From: an uncultured Lachnospiraceae bacterium
Lineage (GTDB): Bacteria > Bacillota > Clostridia > Lachnospirales > Lachnospiraceae
Direction: 5' to 3'
Length of the DNA stretch: 64,000 nucleotides
Assembly (NCBI GenBank): GCA_949502235.1
Contig: CATBDC010000013.1
Span: 1-64,000, forward strand
The notes beneath the pieces were generated by a model. The model ran no database searches. It was given only the letters and a program-made list of their open reading frames with translations, and had not been told where the DNA came from. This document shows positions 1 through 7,064 of the stretch, piece after piece; the stretch's first letter is position 1; every line of letters starts with the position of its first letter. Position numbers and translations under genes: made by a program.

Positions 1-554
1 TGTTCGTTAAAAACTTTACAAAAAACAATGTACTCGTTGATTATATTGTCCTTATCGCTCTCATATATGACTTTGGCTTTTATCTCAATATCAATATCCG
101 CACCGTTAAAAAATTCTTTGGACAACGATATTGTGTCAGGTTTTCTGCCCCTGTTGCCTGTGTATATCACATATAATTCGGGCTTTGGCATTTTTACTTT
201 CTTGCTCTTATATAGGCTCTGACTGGTTCGCTCAAAATATTCATGGTAACTCTGTGCTAAATACAGAAGTATTCTGATTAAAATATTTACCGTCCAACTG
301 GCTTGTGCCTCTAAAAGCAAAAGCAATCTGTTATTACCTACCATTATACCCAAATCATTATAGAGATTATCTGTCAGAACATTGTCTATCGTTACAATAT
401 CCAATGTGTCCTCTGTTGCGTCTGTATCCTCTGGGTGTAATGTTTTATACAGTTTCAGCAAATTCTTTTTATCTTGAAAAAGGTCTAAAAACACACTGTT
501 TTTTGCGGTACGCTTTGCCTTAACTTCCTGCGTCTGTTTTGTATCGTCTGACAC
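1..554 (-). CDS. Rpn/PD-(D/E)XK nuclease-transposase family protein, 3' end cut by window edge
   Basis: About 184 N-terminal residues are visible and the frame is open to base 1, which is why the ORF track (which needs a stop) misses it. After a basic leader the protein reads VFLDLFQDKKNLLKLY, then a TDNLYNDLGIMV stretch and LLLLLEAQASWTVNI, the pattern of the Rpn (recombination-promoting nuclease) / PD-(D/E)XK transposase-like proteins common in Lachnospiraceae; the E-A-Q segment is the likely catalytic strand. I chose the GTG at 554, which has GAGGTGG six bases upstream. An in-frame ATG at 617 lies at the predicted transcription start and has no ribosome site. These proteins are thought to cut DNA and promote recombination; whether this copy is intact cannot be judged. 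The two plus-strand ORFs here are its shadows. Confidence 0.75.
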   Translation of the reverse strand, partial: MSDDTKQTQEVKAKRTAKNSVFLDLFQDKKNLLKLYKTLHPEDTDATEDTLDIVTIDNVLTDNLYNDLGIMVGNNRLLLLLEAQASWTVNILIRILLYLAQSYHEYFERTSQSLYKSKKVKMPKPELYVIYTGNRGRKPDTISLSKEFFNGADIDIEIKAKVIYESDKDNIINEYIVFCKVFNE

Positions 555-621
555 CTTGCCACCTCGATTTCTAAAAATCTGTGACACAAGATACGATATA
601 TCCTGTTCCTGCCACATTTCA

Positions 622-650
622 ATTATACAAAAAAAAGCCTGTCTTTACAA
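622..650 (-). promoter_or_regulatory. Promoter of the Rpn-type gene
   Basis: On the minus strand TTGTAA (645-650) and a consensus TATAAT (622-627) are separated by exactly 17 bases. The predicted start falls at about base 615, which makes the upstream ATG (617) unusable and supports the GTG start at 554. Confidence 0.7.
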
Positions 651-661
651 TACTTGTGAGT

Positions 662-708
662 AAAAAAGGGACGGCCGTTAGAAAGGGCATCTGAAAACTT
701 CCGTCCCT
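662..708 (-). terminator. Hairpin with T-run upstream of the Rpn promoter
   Basis: AGGGACGG pairs with CCGTCCCT across a 30-base loop region, and on the minus strand the second arm runs into TTTTTT. No minus-strand gene remains upstream of it in the window, so it may be a leftover terminator or an insulating hairpin. It overlaps the 68-bp repeat at 676-743. Confidence 0.45.
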
Positions 709-743
709 CGAAAATAACATTCCAACCGTACAGATGGAAAATT
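676..743. repeat. Copy A of a two-copy repeat (other copy 6744-6809)
   Basis: A stretch beginning CGTTAGAAAGGGCATCT and ending CAGATGGAAAATT recurs with few differences at 6744-6809. Both copies lie next to short accessory genes (the Rpn gene here, a 49-aa ORF there), so it may be a shared flank of a gene family that inserts or decays. No transposase is linked to it. Confidence 0.55.
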
Positions 744-761
744 TATTTTTCGGCTATCTTT

Positions 762-789
762 TTGGCTGTGTCAGTTGTTATTATATATA
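762..789 (+). promoter_or_regulatory. Possible promoter of the sigma factor/ABC operon
   Basis: TTGGCT (762-767) and TATATA (784-789) are separated by 16 bases, 55 bases before the sigma factor start. The -35 is weak. An ECF-specific promoter recognised by its own product is an alternative that I cannot distinguish by eye. Confidence 0.35.
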
Positions 790-844
790 AGCGCGGAAAA
801 AATAAAGGAAAAGTTTTGTTATATATCAGGAGGGGGCAGCATAA

Positions 845-1351
845 ATGAGTCCGGACTTTTTACTGGTAGAGAAAATGAAAGCCGGTAACGGCAGGGCGGG
901 AGAACAGTTTGTAAGAAAACACTATCCTTCCATATATCAATATTGTTTTTTACATATCCATAACAGGGACTTAGCGGAAGATATGACCCAGGAAACCTTT
1001 CTGCGCTTTTTTGAAACTATAGATACGTACACGGAGCTGGGAAAAACGAAAAACTACCTATACTCTATTGCCGGAAACTGCATGAAGAATTATTACAAGA
1101 AGAAAAAGGAACTACTTCCGGGCGAGATGCCGGATATCCCGGAAGAAAACGCAGGCAGCATGGAGCTTAGGATGGATGTAGAACGGGCGGTGGACCGCCT
1201 GCCGGAGGATTTGAAGGAGGTTACGATTTTATTTTTCTTTCAGGGCTTAAAGCAGCGGGAGATTGCAGAGCTGTTAAATATAAATCTGCCGCTGGTAAAG
1301 TACCGTATCCGGGAAGCAAAGAAAAAATTATCGGAGTATTTAGGGAGGTGA
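845..1351 (+). CDS. ECF-type sigma-70 family RNA polymerase sigma factor
   Basis: A 168-residue protein with the two domains of extracytoplasmic-function sigma factors. Region 2 lies at about residues 20-90, with the motif AEDMTQETFLRFF that binds core polymerase and melts the -10. Region 4 lies at about 115-165, with a helix-turn-helix around LKQREIAELLNINLPLVKYR. Length is normal for the class. The ATG follows GGAGGGGG at good spacing. It is the first gene of a tight four-gene operon (6 bases to the next gene) with a membrane protein and a two-part ABC transporter, the usual layout where an ECF sigma switches on an efflux or envelope-stress ABC system. The signal it responds to is not evident; the next gene may act as the anti-sigma. 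Confidence 0.9.
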   Translation: MSPDFLLVEKMKAGNGRAGEQFVRKHYPSIYQYCFLHIHNRDLAEDMTQETFLRFFETIDTYTELGKTKNYLYSIAGNCMKNYYKKKKELLPGEMPDIPEENAGSMELRMDVERAVDRLPEDLKEVTILFFFQGLKQREIAELLNINLPLVKYRIREAKKKLSEYLGR

Positions 1352-1357
1352 AAGACT

Positions 1358-2101
1358 ATGAGAAGGTATCAAAAGCAAATTAAGGAATACAGAAAACTGA
1401 TCCAAAAGAACTATATCCGGGAGGCTTCGCTTCTAAAGGTCATTGCCCAGTGTGAGCCTAAGATCGCAGACCAGGAAGACCGGCGGATCTCCTACTTTGA
1501 ATTTGTGTATGAACAGTCCCGTTACATTGAAAAAAAATGGTGGGCGCTGCAGGGCGCAGTCCTTCTGTTTCTCTGGTATCTGCTTAAAAACAATGGGATG
1601 AATCCGCTTATGCAGCGGATGACAGGGGGGCTTGCCGCGGTATTTGCAATCCTCATTATTCCGGAGATCTGGAAAAACCGGAGATACTCCTCTGTGGCTG
1701 TTGAAAAGGCATCCTACTATTCGCTGCGGCAGATCTGCGCCGCGAGAATCCTGCTCCTTGCAGCAGTTGATATGGCCATGGTTACAGTCTTTTTCGCGGC
1801 GGCAATGCAGGCCCTTCAGGTTATGGCGTACTGGCTGACAGTCAATTTCCTGCTGCCGCTCCTTATGTCCTGCTGTATCTGCTTCAGGCTGCTATGCAGC
1901 AGGCGGCAGGGGATGGAATATACAGCTGCTGCTATGTGTATGGTATGGAGCGCTGTCTGGCTGACTGTGATGATAAGCAGCGAGGTGTACGACAGAATTG
2001 CCGGGCCGGTATGGATGGGGCTGATTGTGCTCTTTTTGGGATATCTGATTTTCTGTATTAAGAAATCGCTGTTTAGCAGCGAAATGGTTTGGGAGGCGTA
2101 A
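1358..2101 (+). CDS. Membrane protein of sigma/ABC operon, possible anti-sigma or accessory subunit
   Basis: A 247-residue protein with about 75 charged cytoplasmic residues, including an E-D-R-R-I-S-Y-F segment, followed by six likely membrane segments paired around residues 65-100, 125-175 and 190-240. I recognise no named domain. The arrangement (soluble N-terminus, then membrane helices, directly after an ECF sigma gene) fits a membrane anti-sigma factor, but also the small membrane partner often seen before an ABC-2 transporter. The stop codon lies 2 bases before the ATPase ATG, and the ribosome site of that gene is inside this gene's last codons, so the two are translationally linked. 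Confidence 0.7.
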   Translation: MRRYQKQIKEYRKLIQKNYIREASLLKVIAQCEPKIADQEDRRISYFEFVYEQSRYIEKKWWALQGAVLLFLWYLLKNNGMNPLMQRMTGGLAAVFAILIIPEIWKNRRYSSVAVEKASYYSLRQICAARILLLAAVDMAMVTVFFAAAMQALQVMAYWLTVNFLLPLLMSCCICFRLLCSRRQGMEYTAAAMCMVWSAVWLTVMISSEVYDRIAGPVWMGLIVLFLGYLIFCIKKSLFSSEMVWEA

Positions 2102-2103
2102 GG

Positions 2104-2991
2104 ATGGAACTAGGTTTTAAAAATGTATCAAAAAATTATGGTGAAATATTTGCAGTCGATGACATTACTTACTCTATGGAAACAGGCGTGTACGGACTGC
2201 TGGGAGTAAACGGCGCGGGAAAAACCACACTGATGAAGATGCTGTGTACGGTAACCCGCCCCACCGCGGGACAGATTACATGGAACGGGGAGGATATCTT
2301 CCGGCTGGGAGAAAGCTACCGGGACCTTCTGGGATATCTGCCCCAGGATTTTGGGTATTATCCAAGTCTTTCCGTCTCTGATTATATGATGTATATTGCA
2401 TCCATCAAGGGAATCCGCCCGGGTCTTGCAAAAAAAAGAATGAAGGAATTGTTAGAAATGGTGGGATTGTCAAAATACCAAAACCGCAAGATGAAAGCCT
2501 TATCCGGCGGAATGGCAAGGCGTGTCGGGATAGCCCAGGCAATGCTGAACAATCCGAAGATCCTGGTGCTGGACGAGCCAACGGCAGGCCTTGACCCCAG
2601 CGAGCGGATCCGTTTCCGCAACCTGATAAGCGGGCTGGCTGAAGAGCGGCTGGTACTGCTTTCCACTCATATTGTATCGGATGTGGAATTTATCGCGGAA
2701 CAGATACTGCTGATGAAGGACGGAAAATTCTATTACACCGGGACCTCCGAAGGGCTTATCGCATCTATGGAGGAGGATGTCTGGCTTTTAACAGTGCCAA
2801 GACAAAAGGTAAACCAGTATTTACAGAAATACCCGGTGGGAAATGTAAAGCATGTTCCAGACGGCGCCGAGCTTCGGATCCTTTCAAAAACTCCCCCGGC
2901 AAAAAACGCGGTGCGCGCGGACACCACCCTGGAAGACGCATTTCTCTTATATTTTGGTCAGAAAGCAGGTGATGAGAATGTTGAAGTATGA
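2104..2991 (+). CDS. ABC transporter ATP-binding protein
   Basis: A 295-residue ATPase of the CcmA/YhaQ (ABC-2) group that powers export by the permease encoded next. Visible motifs are Walker A GVNGAGKTT (about residue 35), the Q-loop in YLPQDFG, the signature LSGGMARRVGIAQA (about 135), Walker B ILVLDEPTAGLDP and the switch His in STHIVSD. The last 70 residues form the divergent C-terminal part typical of drug or lantibiotic exporters. The ORF track starts at a TTG (2089), but the ATG at 2104 has GGGAGG seven bases before it and is preferred. It overlaps the permease start by 14 bases. Confidence 0.9.
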   Translation: MELGFKNVSKNYGEIFAVDDITYSMETGVYGLLGVNGAGKTTLMKMLCTVTRPTAGQITWNGEDIFRLGESYRDLLGYLPQDFGYYPSLSVSDYMMYIASIKGIRPGLAKKRMKELLEMVGLSKYQNRKMKALSGGMARRVGIAQAMLNNPKILVLDEPTAGLDPSERIRFRNLISGLAEERLVLLSTHIVSDVEFIAEQILLMKDGKFYYTGTSEGLIASMEEDVWLLTVPRQKVNQYLQKYPVGNVKHVPDGAELRILSKTPPAKNAVRADTTLEDAFLLYFGQKAGDENVEV

Positions 2992-4195
2992 ACTAAAAAA
3001 GTTCTTTGCAAAAACAGCTAACAGGGTGATACTGACTGCCCTGATTTTAATAGCTGTGGTATACAGTCTCCTTGCGGCTGAAAGCATGAGCTACACGGAT
3101 ACTGACGGAAGTCACCTTTCCGGTATTGGTAAGATGACCGCCGGACGCAGGCTCGCGGCAGACAAGAACCGGCAGAAGGGAGAGCTGACAGCAGAAAAAA
3201 TTTCCGGCGCAGTGAAAAGCTATCAGGAATTAAAGCAGCAGTGCCAGGGAGAGCTTCCGGATACAGAGTTTGGAAAAACAGTACAGTCCTACTGGGATAT
3301 TTTAAATTTTACAGCTAATGTGTATACCGTGGAGCCCGCCTTTCTTCCGGATGTTATAACGCAGCTCACAGAAGAGGATACGGAGCATATCTATGACATC
3401 TACGCTGCTAACATGGACAAAATGGCAGAAGAATACGCAGAAACTCCCGCGCAGGAGGCATTTATAAAAAAACAGTATGAAAAAGTAAACATTCCCCTTG
3501 ATTATGAAGCGTACGATTCTTGGGAAACAATGGGCATGTATATACAAACCTATGTGATCATTCTAGCAGTTGCTATCGGTTTTATGGCTGCGGGAATCTT
3601 TGACGAAGAGTTTCGTAATCATGCTGAGCAGGTGTTTTTCGCCGCAAAATACGGACGGTCAAAGGCGGCCAGGAATAAAATCGCGGCAGGCATCATCACG
3701 GCATCCATTGTCTACTGGGCCGGGATCGGGCTGATGTCATTTATCTCCTTTGGAATTATAGGAGCCAGCGGTTTTCATACACCCTATCAGCTTTCCGATC
3801 CCTACAGTATCTATGTGATGACACAGGGACAGTATTATCTCCTGATTGTCCTTTGCGGCTATATTGCAAGCCTTCTGTCAGCCTCGGTAACCATGCTGGT
3901 AACAGCAAAAATGCGTACCGCAAAGGTAGCGGTCTGCCTTCCGTTTTTTATGTTCTGCGTCATGCTTTTTATCGCAAGATCCCTTTCGGAGGTTACCAGA
4001 ATCGTCTATTATACGACAGATGTGCTGACAAATGTGATTCAGGCTGTAAAGGTTCCCATCCTTTTCCAGGCAGGGGATGTGGTAATTCCCCAGCTCCCGC
4101 TTGTAATGGCACTGTATTTCGCGGTTTCTGTCATATTGCTGCCGTTTATATACCGGAGCTACTCCAGGTACGGGCTGGCAAAGTCAGGTAAATAA
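2978..4195 (+). CDS. ABC-2 type transporter permease
   Basis: About 405 residues starting MLKYELKKFF, the usual cytoplasmic lead of ABC-2 permeases. Then come a membrane segment (about residues 20-40), a long extracellular domain of about 150 residues rich in K, E and Q, and five membrane segments in the C-terminal half. The start at 2978 is chosen because AGGTG lies six bases upstream; 2972 is also possible, and the track's 2852 start would overlap the ATPase gene by 140 bases. The large external loop resembles exporters of peptide antibiotics or stress proteins. The substrate is unknown. It ends the sigma-factor operon. Confidence 0.85.
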   Translation: MLKYELKKFFAKTANRVILTALILIAVVYSLLAAESMSYTDTDGSHLSGIGKMTAGRRLAADKNRQKGELTAEKISGAVKSYQELKQQCQGELPDTEFGKTVQSYWDILNFTANVYTVEPAFLPDVITQLTEEDTEHIYDIYAANMDKMAEEYAETPAQEAFIKKQYEKVNIPLDYEAYDSWETMGMYIQTYVIILAVAIGFMAAGIFDEEFRNHAEQVFFAAKYGRSKAARNKIAAGIITASIVYWAGIGLMSFISFGIIGASGFHTPYQLSDPYSIYVMTQGQYYLLIVLCGYIASLLSASVTMLVTAKMRTAKVAVCLPFFMFCVMLFIARSLSEVTRIVYYTTDVLTNVIQAVKVPILFQAGDVVIPQLPLVMALYFAVSVILLPFIYRSYSRYGLAKSGK

Positions 4196-4217
4196 ATGAA
4201 TTTTTCCACCCACTCTC

Positions 4218-4246
4218 TTGACACAGACTTTCAGCAGTGTTAATAT
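4218..4246 (+). promoter_or_regulatory. Consensus promoter ahead of the Mn riboswitch
   Basis: A perfect TTGACA (4218-4223), a 17-base spacer and TAATAT (4241-4246). Transcription should begin near 4253, immediately before the riboswitch aptamer, so the strong basal promoter leaves control to the leader RNA. Confidence 0.85.
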
Positions 4247-4259
4247 ATTCACAAGCAAA

Positions 4260-4348
4260 TAAAAGGGAGTAGCGAAACACTTACAGTGTATTTGAAACCG
4301 TCAAACCGATGCGAGAGCATCCGTATCAAATGAGATTGCAAGACTTTT
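4260..4348 (+). promoter_or_regulatory. yybP-ykoY manganese riboswitch aptamer
   Basis: The leader opens with AAAGGGAGTAGCG and closes with GCAAGACTTTT, the two conserved strands of the Mn2+-sensing yybP-ykoY aptamer (the known Lactococcus example has AAAGGGGAGUAGCG and GCAAGACCUUU). Between them are a P2 hairpin (AAACACT/AGTGT), the conserved CCGTCAAA and a small hairpin GATGCGAGAGCATC. The aptamer's last strand overlaps the first arm of the terminator at 4340, the expected layout of a riboswitch that stops or allows read-through. By family knowledge Mn2+ binding generally turns the downstream genes on. Confidence 0.88.
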
Positions 4349-4382
4349 ATTATGGCAAATGGTCATAATGAAGGTCTTTTTT
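4340..4382 (+). terminator. Riboswitch-controlled intrinsic terminator
   Basis: AAGACTTTTATTATG pairs with CATAATGAAGGTCTT (two G-T pairs, otherwise complete) around a nine-base loop and runs into TTTTTT. Its first arm shares bases with the aptamer's closing helix, so the two structures are mutually exclusive. Confidence 0.85.
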
Positions 4383-4419
4383 AGTAAGAGTTCAGCTATC
4401 AAAAAAGGAGGTGAAGAAA

Positions 4420-4638
4420 ATGTTGACGCTCATATTTCTTGTTTTAATGATTACCATATTTGGCAAGATAATTGGCCTGGCGTGTAAGGCAACGTGGGGA
4501 TTGACAAAGATTTTATTCAGCGTGGTGCTGCTTCCAGTATTTCTGGTTGTTTTGGTTATTGCAGGACTTATGTACATTGCGCTGCCGGTTCTTGTTATTG
4601 TGGGAGCCGTTGTGATGATTTCAAAAGGGGGAAAGTAA
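4420..4638 (+). CDS. Small two-helix membrane protein under Mn riboswitch
   Basis: A 72-residue, strongly hydrophobic protein with two or three membrane segments (about residues 1-18, 27-47 and 47-66), a GLTKILF linker and a short basic tail (SKGGK). I do not recognise a family. The ATG at 4420 has AAAGGAGG eight bases upstream; the track's GTG at 4411 lies inside that ribosome site. It is the first gene behind the manganese riboswitch and sits 3 bases before the LURP-one gene. Position suggests a role in Mn handling or membrane stress, but the sequence itself gives no metal-binding motif. Confidence 0.7.
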   Translation: MLTLIFLVLMITIFGKIIGLACKATWGLTKILFSVVLLPVFLVVLVIAGLMYIALPVLVIVGAVVMISKGGK

Positions 4639-4641
4639 AGG

Positions 4642-5112
4642 ATGAAACTCTTATTCAAGCAGAGGATTTTCTCCTGGTTTGACAGCTACGATATCTATGA
4701 TGAGCAGGAAAATACAGTCTACACCGTAGAGGGGCAGCTGTCCTGGGGGCATTGCCTGAAAATATTTGATACATACGGAAATGAAATCGGAACGGTGAAA
4801 GAACGTATTCTGACGCTCATGCCGAAGTTCGAGGTGTACTTAGGGAACCAGTATCTGGGATGTATTGAGAAGGAATTTACATTTTTTAAACCGAGATATG
4901 ATATCGATTATAATGGATGGCATATCGAGGGAGATTTATGGGAGTGGGACTATCGGATCACAGACAGAAACGGTGAGACGGTTGCCGCGATTTCCAAAGA
5001 GCTGTTCCACTGGTCGGACACCTATGTGATCGATGTGAAGAATCCGCGGGATGCGCTGTGCGCGCTGATGTTCGTGCTGGCGGTTGATGCAGAGAAATGT
5101 TCGAGAAATTAG
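4642..5112 (+). CDS. LURP-one-related (YxjI-type) protein
   Basis: A 156-residue soluble protein of the LURP-one-related/YxjI beta-barrel family (Tubby-like fold). Recognisable features are the opening MKLLFKQRIFSWFDSYDIYD, the repeated beta-hairpin pattern with G-x-E-I-G-T-V-K, and the central WHIEGDLWEWDYRI segment. The cellular role of bacterial members is not established; membrane or phospholipid association is suspected by analogy with scramblases. The ATG follows GGGGG after the small membrane protein gene, so both are read from the riboswitch-controlled transcript. The cluster ends at the hairpin 5169-5202. Confidence 0.85.
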   Translation: MKLLFKQRIFSWFDSYDIYDEQENTVYTVEGQLSWGHCLKIFDTYGNEIGTVKERILTLMPKFEVYLGNQYLGCIEKEFTFFKPRYDIDYNGWHIEGDLWEWDYRITDRNGETVAAISKELFHWSDTYVIDVKNPRDALCALMFVLAVDAEKCSRN

Positions 5113-5168
5113 CGGCCAGTAAATGCACAGACCTGTGAACAATAATCTTTAAAGTCTTACAGATTTGG

Positions 5169-5202
5169 CCCCACAAGCCCAGCGCCGCTGGCGCTTGTGG
5201 GG
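5169..5202. terminator. Bidirectional hairpin between LURP-one gene and metY
   Basis: CCCCACAAGC pairs with GCTTGTGGGG, and inside it CCAGC pairs with GCTGG. It lies between convergent genes (4642-5112 plus, metY minus) and could end both transcripts, though neither side has a long T-run. Confidence 0.65.
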
Positions 5203-5225
5203 CAGACACATATCCCCCGTAGGAT

Positions 5226-6536
5226 TTACTCCTGTTTCACTGCTTCAAAGGCAGTTTCCAGTGCGGCTATCAAGTCCTCTACTTTTTCAATACCTATGGA
5301 AAGGCGGATTGTATTGGGCTTAATTCCCTGCTCCAGGAGTTCCTCCTCCGTGCTCTGGCTGTGTGTTGTTGTAGCCGGATGAATTACCAGAGACTTCACA
5401 TCCGCCACATTTGCCAGCAGGGAAAAGATAGCCAGATTGTCAATAAACTTCTGTGCCGTTTTCGCATCTCCCCTGATCTCAAAGGTAAAGATAGAGCCTC
5501 CCCCATTTGGAAGATATTTCTTATATAATCCGTGGCTCGGCTCGCTTTCAAGAGACGGATGGTGCACTGCCTCTACCTGTGGGTGCTTTGCAAGATATTC
5601 TACAATCTTCAGTGCGTTGCCCACATGACGCTCCACGCGCAGAGACAAGGTTTCCAGACCCTGCAGGAACAAAAATGCATGGAAGGGGGAAAGTGTCGCA
5701 CCGGTATCCCTTAAAAGAACTGCACGGATATAGGTCACAAAGGCCGCCGCACCTGCCGCGTTCGCAAAGGAAACTCCGTGATAGCTCGGGTTCGCCTCTG
5801 AAATCCACGGATATCTCCCTGATGCCTTCCAGTCAAAATGACCGCTGTCAATGATCACGCCGCCAATAGCCGTCCCGTGTCCCCCGATAAATTTTGTTGC
5901 AGAATGAACTACAATATCAGCGCCATATTCAATGGGGCGGATCAGATAAGGGGTAGCAAAGGTAGAATCCACTACAAGCGGTATGCCATGCTTATGTGCA
6001 AGCTCTGCAAGACCCTCCAGGTCTGCTAGGTTAGAGTTGGGATTCCCTAATGTCTCTACGAAAATCGCTTTCGTGTTGTCCTGAATCGCTGCTTCAAAAG
6101 AGCCCTCCACTTCCGGATCTGCAAAGGTTGTGGTAATTCCTCCTGTCAGCGGAAGTGTATGTGCCAGCAGGTTATATGTACCGCCGTAGATTGTCTTGGC
6201 TGCTACAATGTGCTCGCCCGACTTTGCCAGCGCCTGGAAGGTATAGCTGATTGCCGCCGCGCCGGATGCCACTGCAAGAGCCGCCGCACCTCCCTCCAGG
6301 GAAGCGATACGCTGTTCAAAGACATCCTCCGTTGGATTGGTCAGCCTTCCATAGATGTTTCCCGCGTCCCGGAGTCCGAACCGGTCTGCCGCATGCTGTG
6401 AATCGTGGAACACATAAGAAGTAGTCGCATAGATCGGTACTGCCCTTGCGTCCGTAACCGGATCTGCCTGCTCCTGCCCGATATGCAGCTGCCTTGTCTC
6501 AAATCCCCAGTTCTTAGAATCCTTTATATTTGCCAT
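5226..6536 (-). CDS. metY: O-acetylhomoserine sulfhydrylase (MetY)
   Basis: A 436-residue PLP enzyme of the Cys/Met metabolism family. It makes homocysteine from O-acetylhomoserine and sulfide (or methionine from methanethiol). Seen: the opening WGFETRQLHIGQ, the tyrosine region YATTSYVF, VVDSTFATPYL, and the PLP lysine in HSATKFIGGHGTAIGG. It ends with the family's ARLSIGIE-like RLSIGIEKVEDL. Length fits MetY rather than the ~390-residue MetB/MetC. The track's start at 6554 lies inside the ribosome site AAGGAGG; the ATG at 6536 is the real start. It is a single gene with its own promoter. Confidence 0.93.
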   Translation of the reverse strand: MANIKDSKNWGFETRQLHIGQEQADPVTDARAVPIYATTSYVFHDSQHAADRFGLRDAGNIYGRLTNPTEDVFEQRIASLEGGAAALAVASGAAAISYTFQALAKSGEHIVAAKTIYGGTYNLLAHTLPLTGGITTTFADPEVEGSFEAAIQDNTKAIFVETLGNPNSNLADLEGLAELAHKHGIPLVVDSTFATPYLIRPIEYGADIVVHSATKFIGGHGTAIGGVIIDSGHFDWKASGRYPWISEANPSYHGVSFANAAGAAAFVTYIRAVLLRDTGATLSPFHAFLFLQGLETLSLRVERHVGNALKIVEYLAKHPQVEAVHHPSLESEPSHGLYKKYLPNGGGSIFTFEIRGDAKTAQKFIDNLAIFSLLANVADVKSLVIHPATTTHSQSTEEELLEQGIKPNTIRLSIGIEKVEDLIAALETAFEAVKQE

Positions 6537-6568
6537 TTTTATTTCCTCCTTCATTGATTTCTATAATC

Positions 6569-6597
6569 ATACTAACATAGTAGGTTTTGTCTGTCTA
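6569..6597 (-). promoter_or_regulatory. Probable metY promoter
   Basis: Minus strand TAGACA (6592-6597), a 17-base spacer, then TAGTAT (6569-6574), about 33 bases before the ATG. No riboswitch or T-box is visible in this short leader. Confidence 0.5.
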
Positions 6598-6607
6598 ATA
6601 CACAAAA

Positions 6608-6648
6608 AGAATACCTGGCTATAGGTTTTCCCTATAGCCAGGTATTCT
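6608..6648. terminator. Perfect 18-bp hairpin upstream of metY
   Basis: AGAATACCTGGCTATAGG and its exact complement are separated by a short loop; on the plus strand it runs into GATTATTTTT. It probably insulates metY from upstream transcription or ends a lost plus-strand unit. Confidence 0.65.
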
Positions 6649-6839
6649 GATTATTTTTCGCCTGGTTCCGTATCTTCTAAAAGGATAGAATCAAATTCAT
6701 CCTCAAGTTCGCGGTTAGTTCGCCGGAGTGTTGCTTAAGTCTCCGTTAGGAAGGGCATCTTAAAACTTCCGTCCCTCGAATAACATTTCAACCGTACAGG
6801 TGGAAAATTCTCCGCCTTCAGGTTGATACATATTCTTTA
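6649..6839 (-). other. Decayed accessory stretch with a second repeat copy
   Basis: This holds copy B of the 0.7-kb repeat (6744-6809). On the minus strand it also has a 25-codon open tail ending REL-EDEFDSILLEDTE-PGEK and a TAA at 6651, with a stop codon just upstream and no start. The tail looks like a gene fragment, but I cannot assign it to a family. Nothing here seems functional. Confidence 0.35.
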
Positions 6840-6989
6840 TTACAACTTATCCTCATTGCACAATGTTTCGTATTTTCTTGTAAGTTCTTGAAACTCTTCA
6901 AGGGTTTTACAATCCTTCAGGTCGTTCAAAATACGGACTCTTTCGAGTTTTCTTGCTAAATTTTCTATCGTCTCGGCGTTATTTGGCAT
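6840..6989 (-). CDS. Small 49-aa helical protein
   Basis: A 50-codon ORF, too short for the ORF track: starts MPNNAETIENLARKLERVR, continues as one amphipathic, highly charged helix and ends in KYETLCNEDKL. The ATG follows GGGAGG at ideal spacing, which supports translation. It is followed by the two-copy repeat, which elsewhere lies beside the Rpn-type gene. I recognise no function; size and charge would suit a small DNA-binding or antitoxin-like protein, but that is a guess. Confidence 0.55.
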   Translation of the reverse strand: MPNNAETIENLARKLERVRILNDLKDCKTLEEFQELTRKYETLCNEDKL

Positions 6990-7010
6990 TTTTCCTCCCT
7001 CCCTTAATAT

Positions 7011-7051
7011 AAAAAGCCTTTTGATATCCCCATTATATCAAAAGGCTTTTT
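7011..7051 (-). terminator. Terminator of the thiamine uptake operon
   Basis: AAAAAGCCTTTTGATAT pairs with ATATCAAAAGGCTTTTT around a seven-base loop, with A/T tracts on both sides. It lies just after the ATPase stop codon (7065) and before the 49-aa gene, so it closes the operon. Confidence 0.8.
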
Positions 7052-7064
7052 GGGTGTAAAGGGT

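Noticed and set aside
28-523. Two plus-strand ORFs (28-222 and 305-523)
   Set aside because: Both are shadows of the minus-strand Rpn-type gene, which has an open frame to the window edge, a good promoter and a recognisable family pattern.
554-617. ATG at 617 as the start of the Rpn-type gene
   Set aside because: It coincides with the predicted transcription start and lacks a ribosome site; the GTG at 554 has GAGGTGG.
3853-4191. 112-aa plus-strand ORF inside the ABC permease gene
   Set aside because: It is an out-of-frame reading of membrane-helix codons of the permease.
6651-6740. 25-codon tail ending in TEPGEK as a gene
   Set aside because: No start codon, a stop just upstream and no ribosome site; at best a fragment.
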